A stretch of 52,991 nucleotides of DNA from Rhizobium tibeticum (lineage in GTDB: Bacteria; Pseudomonadota; Alphaproteobacteria; Rhizobiales; Rhizobiaceae). Shown one piece after another: positions 1-7,821 of this stretch. Within the stretch, counting starts at the first letter, position 1. Every line of letters starts with the position of its first letter. A model generated the notes under the pieces. It searched no databases, was not told the origin of the DNA, and saw nothing but the letters and a program-made list of their open reading frames with translations. The stretch lies in contig NZ_FOCV01000038.1 of the NCBI RefSeq assembly GCF_900110205.1, forward strand, positions 1-52,991. Reading direction: 5' to 3'. A program made the position numbers and the translations under genes.

Positions 1-690
1 GACGCCGGCCTTGCGGCCGGACGGCTCCTCGGTCTTCAGCACCTTGAGGCGCGGTGCGGTGGAGACACCGAAATCGGCCGGGCTCTTCTTGTCGAGCGGC
101 TTCTTCTTCGCCTTCATGATGTTCGGCAGCGAGGCATAGCGCGGTTCGTTCAGACGCAGATCCGTCGTGACGACGGCCGGCAGCTTGATCTCGATCGTCT
201 GCAGGCCGCCATCGACTTCGCGCGTCACCTGAGCCTTGCCATCACCGATCTCGATCTTCGAGGCAAACGTCGCCTGCGCCGAACCGAGCAGCGCTGCGAG
301 CATCTGGCCGGTCTGGTTCGAGTCGTCATCGATCGCCTGCTTGCCTGTGATGATGAGACCCGGCTGTTCGGCCTCGACGACGCCCTTGAGGATCTTGGCA
401 ACCGCAAGCGGCTCGACCTGATCGTCGGTCTCCACCAGGATGGCGCGGTCGGCACCCATGGCAAGCGCGGTGCGCAGCGTTTCCTCGGCCTTGGCAGGAC
501 CGATCGACACGACGATTACTTCGTCGGCCTTGCCGGCTTCCTTCAGCCGCAGCGCCTCCTCGACCGAGATCTCGTCGAACGGGTTCATCGACATCTTCAC
601 ATTCGCGAGCTCGACGCCTGTGCCATCCGGCTTCACGCGGATCTTCACGTTGTAGTCAACCACCCGCTTCACGGGGACGAGAATTTTCAT
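1..690 (-). CDS. etfB: Electron transfer flavoprotein beta subunit, 3' end cut by window
   Basis: EtfB pairs with EtfA to carry electrons from acyl-CoA and other dehydrogenases to ETF:ubiquinone oxidoreductase. The translation starts MKILVPVKRVVDYNVKIRVK and continues with the family's MNPFDEISVEEALRLKE segment, an AMP-binding region around GADRAILVETDDQ, and KQAIDDDSNQTGQM near residue 120. 230 codons are present; the family is usually about 249 residues, so roughly 19 C-terminal residues lie outside the window. The ATG at 690 matches the conserved N-terminus. etfA is expected just downstream (left of the window) but is not visible. A palindromic site 150 bp upstream suggests repression tied to amino-acid or fatty-acid catabolism. 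Confidence 0.95.
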   Translation of the reverse strand, partial: MKILVPVKRVVDYNVKIRVKPDGTGVELANVKMSMNPFDEISVEEALRLKEAGKADEVIVVSIGPAKAEETLRTALAMGADRAILVETDDQVEPLAVAKILKGVVEAEQPGLIITGKQAIDDDSNQTGQMLAALLGSAQATFASKIEIGDGKAQVTREVDGGLQTIEIKLPAVVTTDLRLNEPRYASLPNIMKAKKKPLDKKSPADFGVSTAPRLKVLKTEEPSGRKAGV

Positions 691-837
691 GGGGTCCTTC
701 CTTCAACTCTTTCGCCAAGAAAATGCGCGTTTCGGCGCTGCTCCGATTGTCGAATGGCGACATGGATACGCGTTTTTCCTCCAAACACAACGCTTCCATG
801 ACGCAGACAGGCAAATTGATCCCGTGAATATATTACG

Positions 838-853
838 TTTACGTTCACGTCAA
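838..853. promoter_or_regulatory. Operator-like palindrome TTTACGT-TC-ACGTCAA upstream of etfB
   Basis: TTTACGT and ACGTCAA form a near-perfect inverted repeat with a 2-bp centre, preceded by another TTACGT, so hexamers ending in ACGT recur at 6-bp steps (833-850). On the minus strand the same bases include TTGACG followed by an AT-rich block, so the palindrome would overlap a promoter reading to etfB. The shape resembles the MerR-family LiuR operators described for branched-chain amino-acid catabolism genes in proteobacteria, whose regulons include etf genes; that link is recalled, not tested. Confidence 0.45.
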
Positions 854-861
854 TATTGGAG

Positions 862-1650
862 TTATGGCTTGCCCCAGGGAAGGCGCGGGCGCAACTGCTG
901 GCCGGGCGCCACGACCATGGTCGGGTTGGGGATGGGCCGGTCCCTGACGGCCTTCGGCGTGACGACTTCTCGATCAAAGAGTGGGACGCCGCGGCGGCGC
1001 ATCACGAGGACCAGCAGGCCGCCGGCGACGATGCCGCCAACATGCGCTCCCCAGGAAATACTGCCATCGGGTTCGATTAGCAGCATCACGAATTGTTGGC
1101 CGATCCAAAGAAGGAGCGGAACGAAGGCCGGCAGTGGCAGGGGCACGCGCATCAGCACCAGGACCCAGACCTTCACACGCGGATGCAGCACGACGTAAGC
1201 CGTGACCACGCCTGAAATCGCGCCGGAGGCGCCCACAAGCGGCGCTTCCGATGTCGTCCCCACCAGGCCGTGGAAGAGCGCACCGGCGGTTGCGCAGAGC
1301 AGATAGAAGGCAAGGAAGCGAAGATGCCCCATCGCGTCCTCGACATTGTCGCCGAACACCCAAAGGAAGAGCATGTTCGACGCGAGGTGCCAGAAGCCGG
1401 AATGCACGAACGAATAGGTGATGTAGGTCAGCGGTTCCGGCGTGAAGGCCAGCGCCGGCTCCAGCGTCGCATAGTGAAAGGCGACCGCCGGAATATAGCC
1501 CAAGCCAACGATCGTCGCCTGCGACGCAGACGGGCTGGCGACGACACCAGTGAACAGCCAAACCGCGACATTCAGCGCGATCAGCGCCATCGTCACCCAC
1601 TGGACCTTGATATGCTTCAGCGTATTGGCGTCGTGCAGCGGTATGAACAT
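862..1650 (-). CDS. Rhomboid family intramembrane serine protease
   Basis: Polytopic inner-membrane protease that cuts substrates within or next to a membrane segment. Visible hallmarks: the GASGAISGV motif with the catalytic serine (GxSG), the partner histidine in GAHVGGIVAG, and the WHLASNMLFLWVFGDNVED segment typical of rhomboid TM2. About six hydrophobic segments. Start chosen at the ATG at 1650 (MFIPLHDANTLKHIKVQW); the open frame runs further upstream but would enter the adenosyltransferase gene. 262 residues, normal for bacterial rhomboids. It is last in a minus-strand run with the adenosyltransferase (41 bp gap). The substrate is unknown. Confidence 0.9.
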   Translation of the reverse strand: MFIPLHDANTLKHIKVQWVTMALIALNVAVWLFTGVVASPSASQATIVGLGYIPAVAFHYATLEPALAFTPEPLTYITYSFVHSGFWHLASNMLFLWVFGDNVEDAMGHLRFLAFYLLCATAGALFHGLVGTTSEAPLVGASGAISGVVTAYVVLHPRVKVWVLVLMRVPLPLPAFVPLLLWIGQQFVMLLIEPDGSISWGAHVGGIVAGGLLVLVMRRRGVPLFDREVVTPKAVRDRPIPNPTMVVAPGQQLRPRLPWGKP

Positions 1651-1691
1651 GAAGCCTGCCCCCGGCGTTCGCGTCACATAGTCGGGGCAGC

Positions 1692-2270
1692 CTACCTGTT
1701 TTTTCCTGGAACCCAAAGCACATCCGCGTGGCCACGGTCATTGGCGTGGCGGGCGGCGACGAAAAGGAAGTCCGAAACGCGGTTGACGTATTTCAATGCG
1801 GCGTCGCTGACGACCTCGCCATCTGTCCGGGCAAGCTCGACCATCAGCCGCTCCGCACGGCGTGCGATCGTGCGGGCGAGATGAAGATGAGCAGCAGCCG
1901 AATGCCCGCCCGGCAGCACAAAGGACTTCAAAGGCTGCAGGTCCGTGTTCAACTCGTCGATGTCGCTCTCGATGCGGGCGACTTGGCTGTCGACTATGCG
2001 CAGCGGTTCATGTGCCGGTGGCTTGCCATAATCCGGCGTTGCAAGGTCCGCACCAAGGTCGAAGAGGTCATTCTGGATCGACGTCAGCATTCTCTCCAAG
2101 ACGGGCATGCCCTGCATATGCAGCCGCGCGACGCCGATGGCGGAGTTGGCCTCGTCGATGGTGCCGTAGGCCTCGACGCGCAGATCGTATTTCAGTCGAC
2201 GCGGCCCTGAAACAAGCGCGGTCGTGCCGTCGTCACCTGTCTTCGTGTAGATTTTGTTGAGCCTTACCAT
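1692..2270 (-). CDS. Cob(I)yrinic acid a,c-diamide adenosyltransferase, PduO type
   Basis: Transfers the 5'-deoxyadenosyl group of ATP to cob(I)alamin to make adenosylcobalamin. The N-terminus MVRLNKIYTKTGDDGTTALV carries the family's ATP-binding TKTGDDGTT motif; the C-terminal half has the helical-bundle signature with RTIARRAER and the LKYVNRVSDFLFVAARHAN segment. 192 residues, the normal length. Genes with this product are named pduO, cobO-like or atr, so no symbol is given. It sits 24 bp downstream of the small HIG1-like membrane gene. Confidence 0.93.
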   Translation of the reverse strand: MVRLNKIYTKTGDDGTTALVSGPRRLKYDLRVEAYGTIDEANSAIGVARLHMQGMPVLERMLTSIQNDLFDLGADLATPDYGKPPAHEPLRIVDSQVARIESDIDELNTDLQPLKSFVLPGGHSAAAHLHLARTIARRAERLMVELARTDGEVVSDAALKYVNRVSDFLFVAARHANDRGHADVLWVPGKNR

Positions 2271-2294
2271 GTCTATCCCCCTCTCTCCTTCCGC

Positions 2295-2498
2295 TTAGCT
2301 AGGGCGGCCGCCACCGGTTAGCCAGAGCGTCAGCATGATCAGGAGCACGGCGATCGCCTGCAGCAGTACGCGCAGCTGCATCAGCTTGTTGGAAAGGTTC
2401 GGATTGCCGCCCTTCATCATGTTGAAGAGGCCACGAATCAGCACCAGGGCGACGATGCCCATGACGATGATCGCGAGGATGTAGGTGACCGTGGACAT
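2295..2498 (-). CDS. Twin-transmembrane protein, HIG1-domain-like
   Basis: 67-residue protein with two hydrophobic helices (about residues 5-25 and 43-62) separated by a basic/polar loop (RGLFNMMKGGNPNLSNKLMQLRV). This is the arrangement of the HIG1 (hypoxia-induced protein) family, whose mitochondrial members associate with respiratory complexes. In rhizobia such a small gene commonly precedes the adenosyltransferase, as here. The bacterial function is not established; a role near respiratory complexes is only an inference. Confidence 0.85.
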   Translation of the reverse strand: MSTVTYILAIIVMGIVALVLIRGLFNMMKGGNPNLSNKLMQLRVLLQAIAVLLIMLTLWLTGGGRPS

Positions 2499-2518
2499 GC
2501 TGGCTCTGGCTTTCTTGA

Positions 2519-3352
2519 TTAGTCCACCAAGCGCATCAGGCGGTAGAAAAGGTCGGCGGGCAGCAGCCTTTTCAGCACCATACCCTGCTTTGCCGGCGTG
2601 GTTACGGGGTAATGTGGTTTCGGATTGTTCGAGTTCAATGCGTGCTTCAACACGGCATAGACGGCATCCGGACCGAGCTTATGTCGATTGGGACGGCCCG
2701 AGCCGTCAAGGCGTGCAAGCTGACGGCGGTAATCTGCCGCATGCACCGAGTTCTTCACGTCGATATGTTCGTTGATTTTCGCGAGCGCATTTGCCGTGAA
2801 GCGGGAGGCAATCGGCCCGGGTTCGATCAAGCTCACATGAATTCCGCTGCCCTGCAGCTCCATGCGAAGGCTGATGCTGAGGCCCTCGAGAGCGAATTTG
2901 GAAGCGGTATAGGCGCCGCGGAACCGGTACGGCACGACGCCGAGGATCGATGAGCACTGGACGATCCGGCCCTGGCCACGCTTGCGCATCGCTGGCACGA
3001 CCTGGCGCGTCAATTCGTGCCAGCCGAAGACATTCGTTTCGAACTGGGCGCGCAGGGCGTCGGTCGGAAGGTCCTCGACGGCGCCGGGCTGCCCGTAGGC
3101 GCCGTTGTTGAACAACGCGTCGATACGCCCGCCGGTCAGCGCCGTCACGTCGCGCACGAGATCCGAAATCGTGTCGCCGCGCGTGTAGTCCATGCGGAAG
3201 GCCTCGATGCCGTCGGCTTCCAGCGGTGCCAGATCACCGAATTTCCGCACTGTGGCAAAGACCCGCCAGCCGTCGGCCTTCAGCGCGCGGGCGCAGTATG
3301 CGCCGATCCCGGAAGAGCATCCGGTCACGATGATGGTGCGCTGATCCGACAT
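2519..3352 (-). CDS. SDR family oxidoreductase
   Basis: Classical short-chain dehydrogenase/reductase of 277 residues. Seen: nucleotide-binding TGCSSGIG near residue 12, the NNGAYG motif (NNAG equivalent), a conserved Ser in QCSSILGVV and the catalytic YTASK. The ATG at 3352 gives MSDQRTIIVTGCSSG, a standard SDR start; the open frame continues upstream through the intergenic region shared with the divergent BrkB gene, but no SDR sequence lies there. The C-terminal third (KRLLPADLFYRLMRLVD) is typical of SDRs acting on lipids or steroids, but the substrate cannot be told. First gene of the minus-strand run ending with the rhomboid gene. Confidence 0.9.
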   Translation of the reverse strand: MSDQRTIIVTGCSSGIGAYCARALKADGWRVFATVRKFGDLAPLEADGIEAFRMDYTRGDTISDLVRDVTALTGGRIDALFNNGAYGQPGAVEDLPTDALRAQFETNVFGWHELTRQVVPAMRKRGQGRIVQCSSILGVVPYRFRGAYTASKFALEGLSISLRMELQGSGIHVSLIEPGPIASRFTANALAKINEHIDVKNSVHAADYRRQLARLDGSGRPNRHKLGPDAVYAVLKHALNSNNPKPHYPVTTPAKQGMVLKRLLPADLFYRLMRLVD

Positions 3353-3430
3353 GGAATGATTCCTGTACAAAATGGGAGTGGTTTCCCATATTCGAACGGG
3401 CGACACAACGACGAAAGCCCGGGAGACGGA

Positions 3431-4345
3431 ATGCCGAAGATAATGCGCATCTTCTATGATGTGGTCTACGACGCTATCTGCCACCTTATTGAAGACGACG
3501 GCTTCGCGATGGCGAGCCATGTCGCATTGTCCACCCTTCTCGCAGTCTTTCCATTTCTCATCTTCGGGACGACGCTCGCGACCTTCCTGGGCGCCGACCA
3601 GTTCTCGGACAGGGCGATCCACCTGATCTTCGATACCTGGCCGGAGGCAATCGCCAAGCCGCTCGTGGATCAGGTCATCCAAGTTCTGACGGTGCCGCGT
3701 GGCGGCCTGCTGACCGTGTCCGTGCTGGCGGCGGCCTACTTCGCCTCGAACGGGGTCGAGGCACTGCGAATTTCGCTCAACCGTGCCTACCGTGTCCAGG
3801 AAACACGGCCGTGGTATCTCACCCGCCTTGCAAGCCTTGGCTATGTCCTGATCGCCGTGATTATCTTTGCGGCTGTCAGCATCCTGCTTGTGGCCGTGCC
3901 GCTTGCCCTCGATTATGCGCGCCAGTGGTTTCCGCTCTTTGCCGATACCCTTGAGGTCGTCTTCAGCTGGCGCGTCTATGGCACGCTGTTCATGCTGACC
4001 GTCGGCCTCTTCGTCGTGCATCTATGGCTGCCGGCGGGGCGACGCCGCGTGTTCGACGTCGTGCCGGGGGTGCTGGTGACGCTGCTGCTCTGGTTGGCGG
4101 GCGCCTTGATCTTCGCCTACTACCTCGCGACCTTCGCCAATTACACTGCGACTTATGCGGGTCTGGCGTCGGTGATGATCGTTCTGATCTTTCTCTATAT
4201 GGTCAGCGTGATCTTCATCATTGGCGCGGAGCTCAATGCTGCCCTCCTGAAGTTTCGCGTGCGCGCGATCTTCAAGAACAACTTCCTGGGCGGCGGTCAG
4301 GACAAGACGTCAAAGCCCGACAAGGTGGCGGATCTCCGCCGGTGA
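3431..4345 (+). CDS. YihY/BrkB (virulence factor BrkB) family membrane protein
   Basis: 304-residue inner-membrane protein with about six transmembrane segments and the family's signatures: ALSTLLAVFPFLIFG near residue 40, YFASNGVEALRISLNRAYRV, and the final NYTATYAGLASVMIVLIFLYM segment. Start at ATG 3431 preceded by GGGAGACGGA; longer upstream reading overlaps the divergent SDR. The 3' end overlaps the convergent gluQRS gene by 36 bp, so both C-termini share DNA. Family members were once annotated as ribonuclease BN, which is wrong for this group; real function unknown. Confidence 0.92.
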   Translation: MPKIMRIFYDVVYDAICHLIEDDGFAMASHVALSTLLAVFPFLIFGTTLATFLGADQFSDRAIHLIFDTWPEAIAKPLVDQVIQVLTVPRGGLLTVSVLAAAYFASNGVEALRISLNRAYRVQETRPWYLTRLASLGYVLIAVIIFAAVSILLVAVPLALDYARQWFPLFADTLEVVFSWRVYGTLFMLTVGLFVVHLWLPAGRRRVFDVVPGVLVTLLLWLAGALIFAYYLATFANYTATYAGLASVMIVLIFLYMVSVIFIIGAELNAALLKFRVRAIFKNNFLGGGQDKTSKPDKVADLRR

Positions 4346-5191
4346 CAGGCCGCGTTCGCGAAGCTCGGCAAGCCCGGTGTCGCTTCGGCTTTTCGAAAGC
4401 TTGCGTCCGTCTTCATCAGTGATCAGACGATGGTGGTGATAGACCGGCGCGGGCAGGCCAAGCAGTGTCTGCAGCAATCGATGCACTGAGGTCGAAGGAA
4501 AGAGATCGAGCCCGCGAACCACGTGGGTGACGCCTTGCAGAGCATCGTCCAGGACGACCGAGAGATGGTAGCTCGACGGCGCGTCCGATCGCGACAGAAC
4601 GACGTCTCCCCAGGCGCCAGGATCGGTAGCTATCCGGCCGCGGTTGCCATCTCCCGTTTCCTCCCAGGAAAGGTGCTCGCCCACGACCTGCAAGGCCTTC
4701 GTCATGTCGAGCCGCCAGGCGTGTTTCAGGCCTGATGCGAGCAGTTGCTGCCGGTCGAAATCGGAGCGCTTGCGATCATCCGGTGGATAGAGCGGCGAGC
4801 CGTCAGGGTCCCTCGGCCAAGGCCCGCCATCTGCTTCGGCGGCGCCGACCCGCGTCTTGATCTCGCCCCGGGTCATGAACGACGGGTAGGCGAGCCCTTC
4901 GGCAATCAAGCTGTCAAGTGCCGCCTGGTATTCCTCGAAATGCTCCGATTGTCGCCGCACCGGTCGTTCCCAGTCGATGGCGAGCCATTCGAGGTCGGCA
5001 TAAATCCCTGCCTCGAATTCGGGTGTACAGCGTGTCAGGTCGATGTCTTCTATACGCAGCAGGAAGCGTCCTTCCGCCGATATCGCCATGTCTCGGTTCA
5101 GAAGGGCCGACAATGCGTGGCCAAGATGAAGCGGGCCATTGGGGCTCGGCGCAAAACGAAAGACAGGCTTTTGACGAGGATTCGCAGTCAT
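4310..5191 (-). CDS. gluQRS: Glutamyl-Q tRNA(Asp) synthetase
   Basis: Attaches glutamate to the queuosine base at position 34 of tRNA(Asp). It resembles the catalytic core of glutamyl-tRNA synthetase without an anticodon-binding domain: RFAPSPNGPLHLGHALSAL (HIGH motif) at the N-terminus and KLSKSRSDTG (KMSKS-like) near the C-terminus, 293 residues. Start at ATG 5191 (MTANPRQKPVFRFAPSPNG); an in-frame ATG 18 codons upstream lies inside the divergent glycosylase gene and is less likely. The 3' end overlaps the BrkB-family gene by 36 bp. Confidence 0.92.
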   Translation of the reverse strand: MTANPRQKPVFRFAPSPNGPLHLGHALSALLNRDMAISAEGRFLLRIEDIDLTRCTPEFEAGIYADLEWLAIDWERPVRRQSEHFEEYQAALDSLIAEGLAYPSFMTRGEIKTRVGAAEADGGPWPRDPDGSPLYPPDDRKRSDFDRQQLLASGLKHAWRLDMTKALQVVGEHLSWEETGDGNRGRIATDPGAWGDVVLSRSDAPSSYHLSVVLDDALQGVTHVVRGLDLFPSTSVHRLLQTLLGLPAPVYHHHRLITDEDGRKLSKSRSDTGLAELRERGLSPAEIRHLVGL

Positions 5192-5234
5192 GCTTTCTTC
5201 TGCCACGGATTCGATAGGATCGCGAGGAAGCGTG

Positions 5235-5876
5235 TTGATCATTCGCAGCGATGATGATGTGAAGGAGGGGCTGGGGAACCTGCTTCGCCTCGATCCGCGG
5301 CTTGCACCCATTGCGGCCGAGGCCGGCCCCCTCCCTTTGCGGTTGCGCGAACCGGGTTTCGAGGGTCTCGCACACGTCATCGTCTCGCAAATGGTGTCGC
5401 GAGCCAGTGCCGAAGCGATCTGGAGACGGATGCGACCGGTCGAAGGCGTGCTAACGGCTGACAACTACGTGCTTCTCCATCCCGACGCGTGGCGGGAGTT
5501 CGGGCTCTCGCGCGCCAAGGCGCAAACGCTGTCGCGCATTGCCGACGCGGTTGCTTCTGGGCGCCTCGATCTCCTTGCGCTCTCTGCGTTACCGCCCAAC
5601 GAAGCGCTGGCTGAGCTTACGGCCCTCAAGGGAATAGGTCCCTGGACCGCCGAGGTCTACTTGATGTTCTGCGGCGGCCACGCGGACGTCTTTCCTTCCG
5701 GCGACGTCGCCCTGCAGAACGCGGTGGCTGCGGCATTCGGTCTCGATGCCCGTCCGCCTGCCCGCGAGCTTGCGTCGTTGGCCCGTGCGTGGTCGCCATG
5801 GCGGTCGGTCGCGGCAAGGCTTTTCTGGGCCTATTATGCCATCAAGCTCGGTCGCGGCATGTTGCCGATCGACTGA
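5235..5876 (+). CDS. DNA-3-methyladenine glycosylase II (AlkA-like, HhH-GPD)
   Basis: Base-excision repair glycosylase removing alkylated purines. Helix-hairpin-helix LKGIGPWTAEVYLMF followed by FPSGDVALQNAV, whose Asp is the catalytic residue of the HhH-GPD superfamily. No AlkA N-terminal TBP-like domain, so it is the compact form (213 residues from this start). Start choice: TTG 5235 has GAGGA 6 bp upstream; an ATG at 5190 would give 228 residues but its start codon would share bases with that of divergent gluQRS and has no clear ribosome site. GTG 5232 is also possible. Confidence 0.88.
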   Translation: MIIRSDDDVKEGLGNLLRLDPRLAPIAAEAGPLPLRLREPGFEGLAHVIVSQMVSRASAEAIWRRMRPVEGVLTADNYVLLHPDAWREFGLSRAKAQTLSRIADAVASGRLDLLALSALPPNEALAELTALKGIGPWTAEVYLMFCGGHADVFPSGDVALQNAVAAAFGLDARPPARELASLARAWSPWRSVAARLFWAYYAIKLGRGMLPID

Positions 5877-5987
5877 GCGATGGCGCTTTGCATCGCGGCA
5901 TTGATGTCTGAATTTATTAGACTTCACAATGCCGTCACAACCGGCCTAATATAAGAGGGCAGATGCCGAATCGATCAGGAGAGTCCC

Positions 5988-6545
5988 TTGACGATTGCAG
6001 TTTCCCCACAGGCCCTGCCGGCGCTCGTCCTGAACGCTGACTACAGGCCCCTGAGTTATTACCCCTTGTCGCTTTGGTCCTGGCAGGACGCGATCAAGGC
6101 GGTGTTTCTCGACCGTGTGAATATCATTGCAGAATACGAACATTCGGTGTCTTCGCCGAGCTTTTCGATGCGGCTTCCGAGCGTCGTCTGCCTCAAGACC
6201 TATGTTCAACCTTCCCGCAATCCGGCCTTTACCCGCTTCAACGTATTTCTGCGCGACAAGTTCGAATGCCAGTATTGCGGCGAGCACGACGACCTGACCT
6301 TCGACCATGTCATTCCGCGCGCTCATGGCGGCGAGACGACATGGCAAAACGTCGTTGCGGCCTGCTCACCCTGCAATCTGAGAAAAGGCAGCAAGCTGCC
6401 GAAACAGGCTGGCATGTTCCCGCATCAGAAGCCGTACCAGCCCACGGTGCAGGACCTGCACAATAACGGCCGGCTTTTCCCGCCGAACTATCTGCACGAC
6501 AGCTGGCTCGACTATCTTTACTGGGATAGCGAACTGCAGCCCTGA
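5988..6545 (+). CDS. HNH endonuclease family protein
   Basis: 185-residue protein with an HNH module in the C-terminal half: CQYCG zinc knuckle, FDHVIPRAHGG with the HNH histidine, and WQNVVAACSPCNLRKG with the second Cys pair. The first 80 residues (LVLNADYRPLSYYPLSLWSW) are a conserved extension found in this broadly distributed proteobacterial group. Start is TTG 5988 with AGGAG 6 bp upstream; no ATG fits. It stands alone, not beside a restriction or phage gene, so a housekeeping nuclease role is more likely than defence. The target is unknown. Confidence 0.9.
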   Translation: MTIAVSPQALPALVLNADYRPLSYYPLSLWSWQDAIKAVFLDRVNIIAEYEHSVSSPSFSMRLPSVVCLKTYVQPSRNPAFTRFNVFLRDKFECQYCGEHDDLTFDHVIPRAHGGETTWQNVVAACSPCNLRKGSKLPKQAGMFPHQKPYQPTVQDLHNNGRLFPPNYLHDSWLDYLYWDSELQP

Positions 6546-6566
6546 TCAGTCTCCCATCCGTCGGCC

Positions 6567-7079
6567 TCAGGCCGTTTTGCGGACGCCGAAGAAGGCGAAG
6601 GCCGCTAGGATGAGGCTTGCGATGACGTTCCAGCCCGCGAAGGACAGGCCGAGGATGCGCAGCGCGGCGTCGGTGCAGGACGGACCCTTGATGCTATTCA
6701 GCTCGCCCAATAGGTCGCCGGCGTTCTGCGTCATGCTGCCTGCCGTCGTGGAGCAGGTTGCCGGCCCTTGCCAGAACTGCCACTCGACACCGGCGTGGTA
6801 GACACCCATACCAGCCCCGACGATCATCAGGATGCCGGCGGCGAGCAAGAATGCGCGACCGATCCAGCTGGGAAGACCGACTGCCGAAGCGATCGCGCCA
6901 AGGATCGCGATCGGAATCCCGTAGTAGTAGGGCTGGCGCTGCAGCAGGCAGAGCGCACAGGGGATGTACCCACCAAGATATTGAAAGCCGAGCGCGGTGC
7001 CAACCACCACCGCCATGCCAAGCGCGAGCACCATCGAGTAGCCGACGACTGGGCGAACAAGGGACAACGAGACAGGCAT
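6567..7079 (-). CDS. Disulfide bond formation protein B family
   Basis: Inner-membrane quinone reductase that reoxidises periplasmic DsbA-type proteins. Four hydrophobic segments in 170 residues; the first periplasmic loop has the redox pair CALC followed by LLQRQPYYYG, and the second loop carries the other cysteines in PATCSTTAG and GPSCTDA. Start at ATG 7079 (MPVSLSLVRPVVGY); upstream in-frame codons would extend into the YqaA gene, 22 bp away. Probably cotranscribed with the YqaA-family gene. Only 21 bp separate its stop from that of the convergent HNH gene. Confidence 0.9.
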   Translation of the reverse strand: MPVSLSLVRPVVGYSMVLALGMAVVVGTALGFQYLGGYIPCALCLLQRQPYYYGIPIAILGAIASAVGLPSWIGRAFLLAAGILMIVGAGMGVYHAGVEWQFWQGPATCSTTAGSMTQNAGDLLGELNSIKGPSCTDAALRILGLSFAGWNVIASLILAAFAFFGVRKTA

Positions 7080-7101
7080 GAGAGGACTCCGCGCAAATGG
7101 C

Positions 7102-7698
7102 TCAGTGGGCAAGTAGTTTATAAGCAATCCCGAGAGCGATGGCGACGGCGGCAATAACACCCGCAACCTGCCCAAGACGCTTTTCGATGAAGTGGCGGAT
7201 CGGCTCGCCGTAACGGCGCAGCAGCCACGCGAGGAAGAAGAAGCGTGCGCCCCGTGCCACGATCGCCGAAATGACGAAGAAGCCGAGATTCATGTGAATG
7301 ACGCCGGCGAGGATCGTCACGACCTTGATCGGCGGCAGATGCGCCAAGCCCGAGGTCACCAGCAGCAACAGCAGGATTTCCCACTCGTCGTGGATATAAA
7401 TCCGGAGCTGCTCGAAGGCATCGAGCTTTCCGTAGAAGTCCAGAACCGGACGGGCGATCGCGTCATAGGCATAGTAGCCGAGCGCCCAACCGGCGATGCC
7501 CCCAAGGACGGAGGCGACGGTCGCGACCAGCGCGTAGCGATAGGCGCGTTCCGGTTTTGCGAGCGCCATCGGCAGATAGAGAACGTCGGCAGGAACCAGA
7601 AAGACAGAGCTTTCGACGAAGGCGATAACGGCGAGCCAGACTTCGGCCGATTTCCGGGCTGCGAGAGACATGGTCCAGTCGTAGAGTCTGCGGAGCAT
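7102..7698 (-). CDS. YqaA family (DedA/SNARE-associated-like) membrane protein
   Basis: 198-residue polytopic membrane protein. The segments VESSVFLVPADVLYLPMALA and GLAHLPPIKVVTILAGV are typical of the YqaA/DedA (VTT-domain) group, members of which have been tied to lipid flipping and membrane homeostasis. Start ATG 7698 has AAAGGA 6 bp upstream. It precedes dsbB with a 22 bp gap, suggesting one transcript. The specific substrate cannot be inferred. Confidence 0.87.
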   Translation of the reverse strand: MLRRLYDWTMSLAARKSAEVWLAVIAFVESSVFLVPADVLYLPMALAKPERAYRYALVATVASVLGGIAGWALGYYAYDAIARPVLDFYGKLDAFEQLRIYIHDEWEILLLLLVTSGLAHLPPIKVVTILAGVIHMNLGFFVISAIVARGARFFFLAWLLRRYGEPIRHFIEKRLGQVAGVIAAVAIALGIAYKLLAH

Positions 7699-7821
7699 TC
7701 CAATCCTTTCGCGTCAAGCGCATGAGCTTTATGGGGCGTCGGTGCGGCTGTAAATGCCTGCTGTGTCCTTCGTAGGGTGACGTGCCAAAAAAATCTCCGT
7801 GATCAAACTGAGGCGCTGAGC

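Noticed and set aside
5988..6545. HNH protein as part of a defence or mobile system
   Set aside because: Stands alone next to housekeeping genes and has the conserved N-terminal extension of a widespread proteobacterial group.
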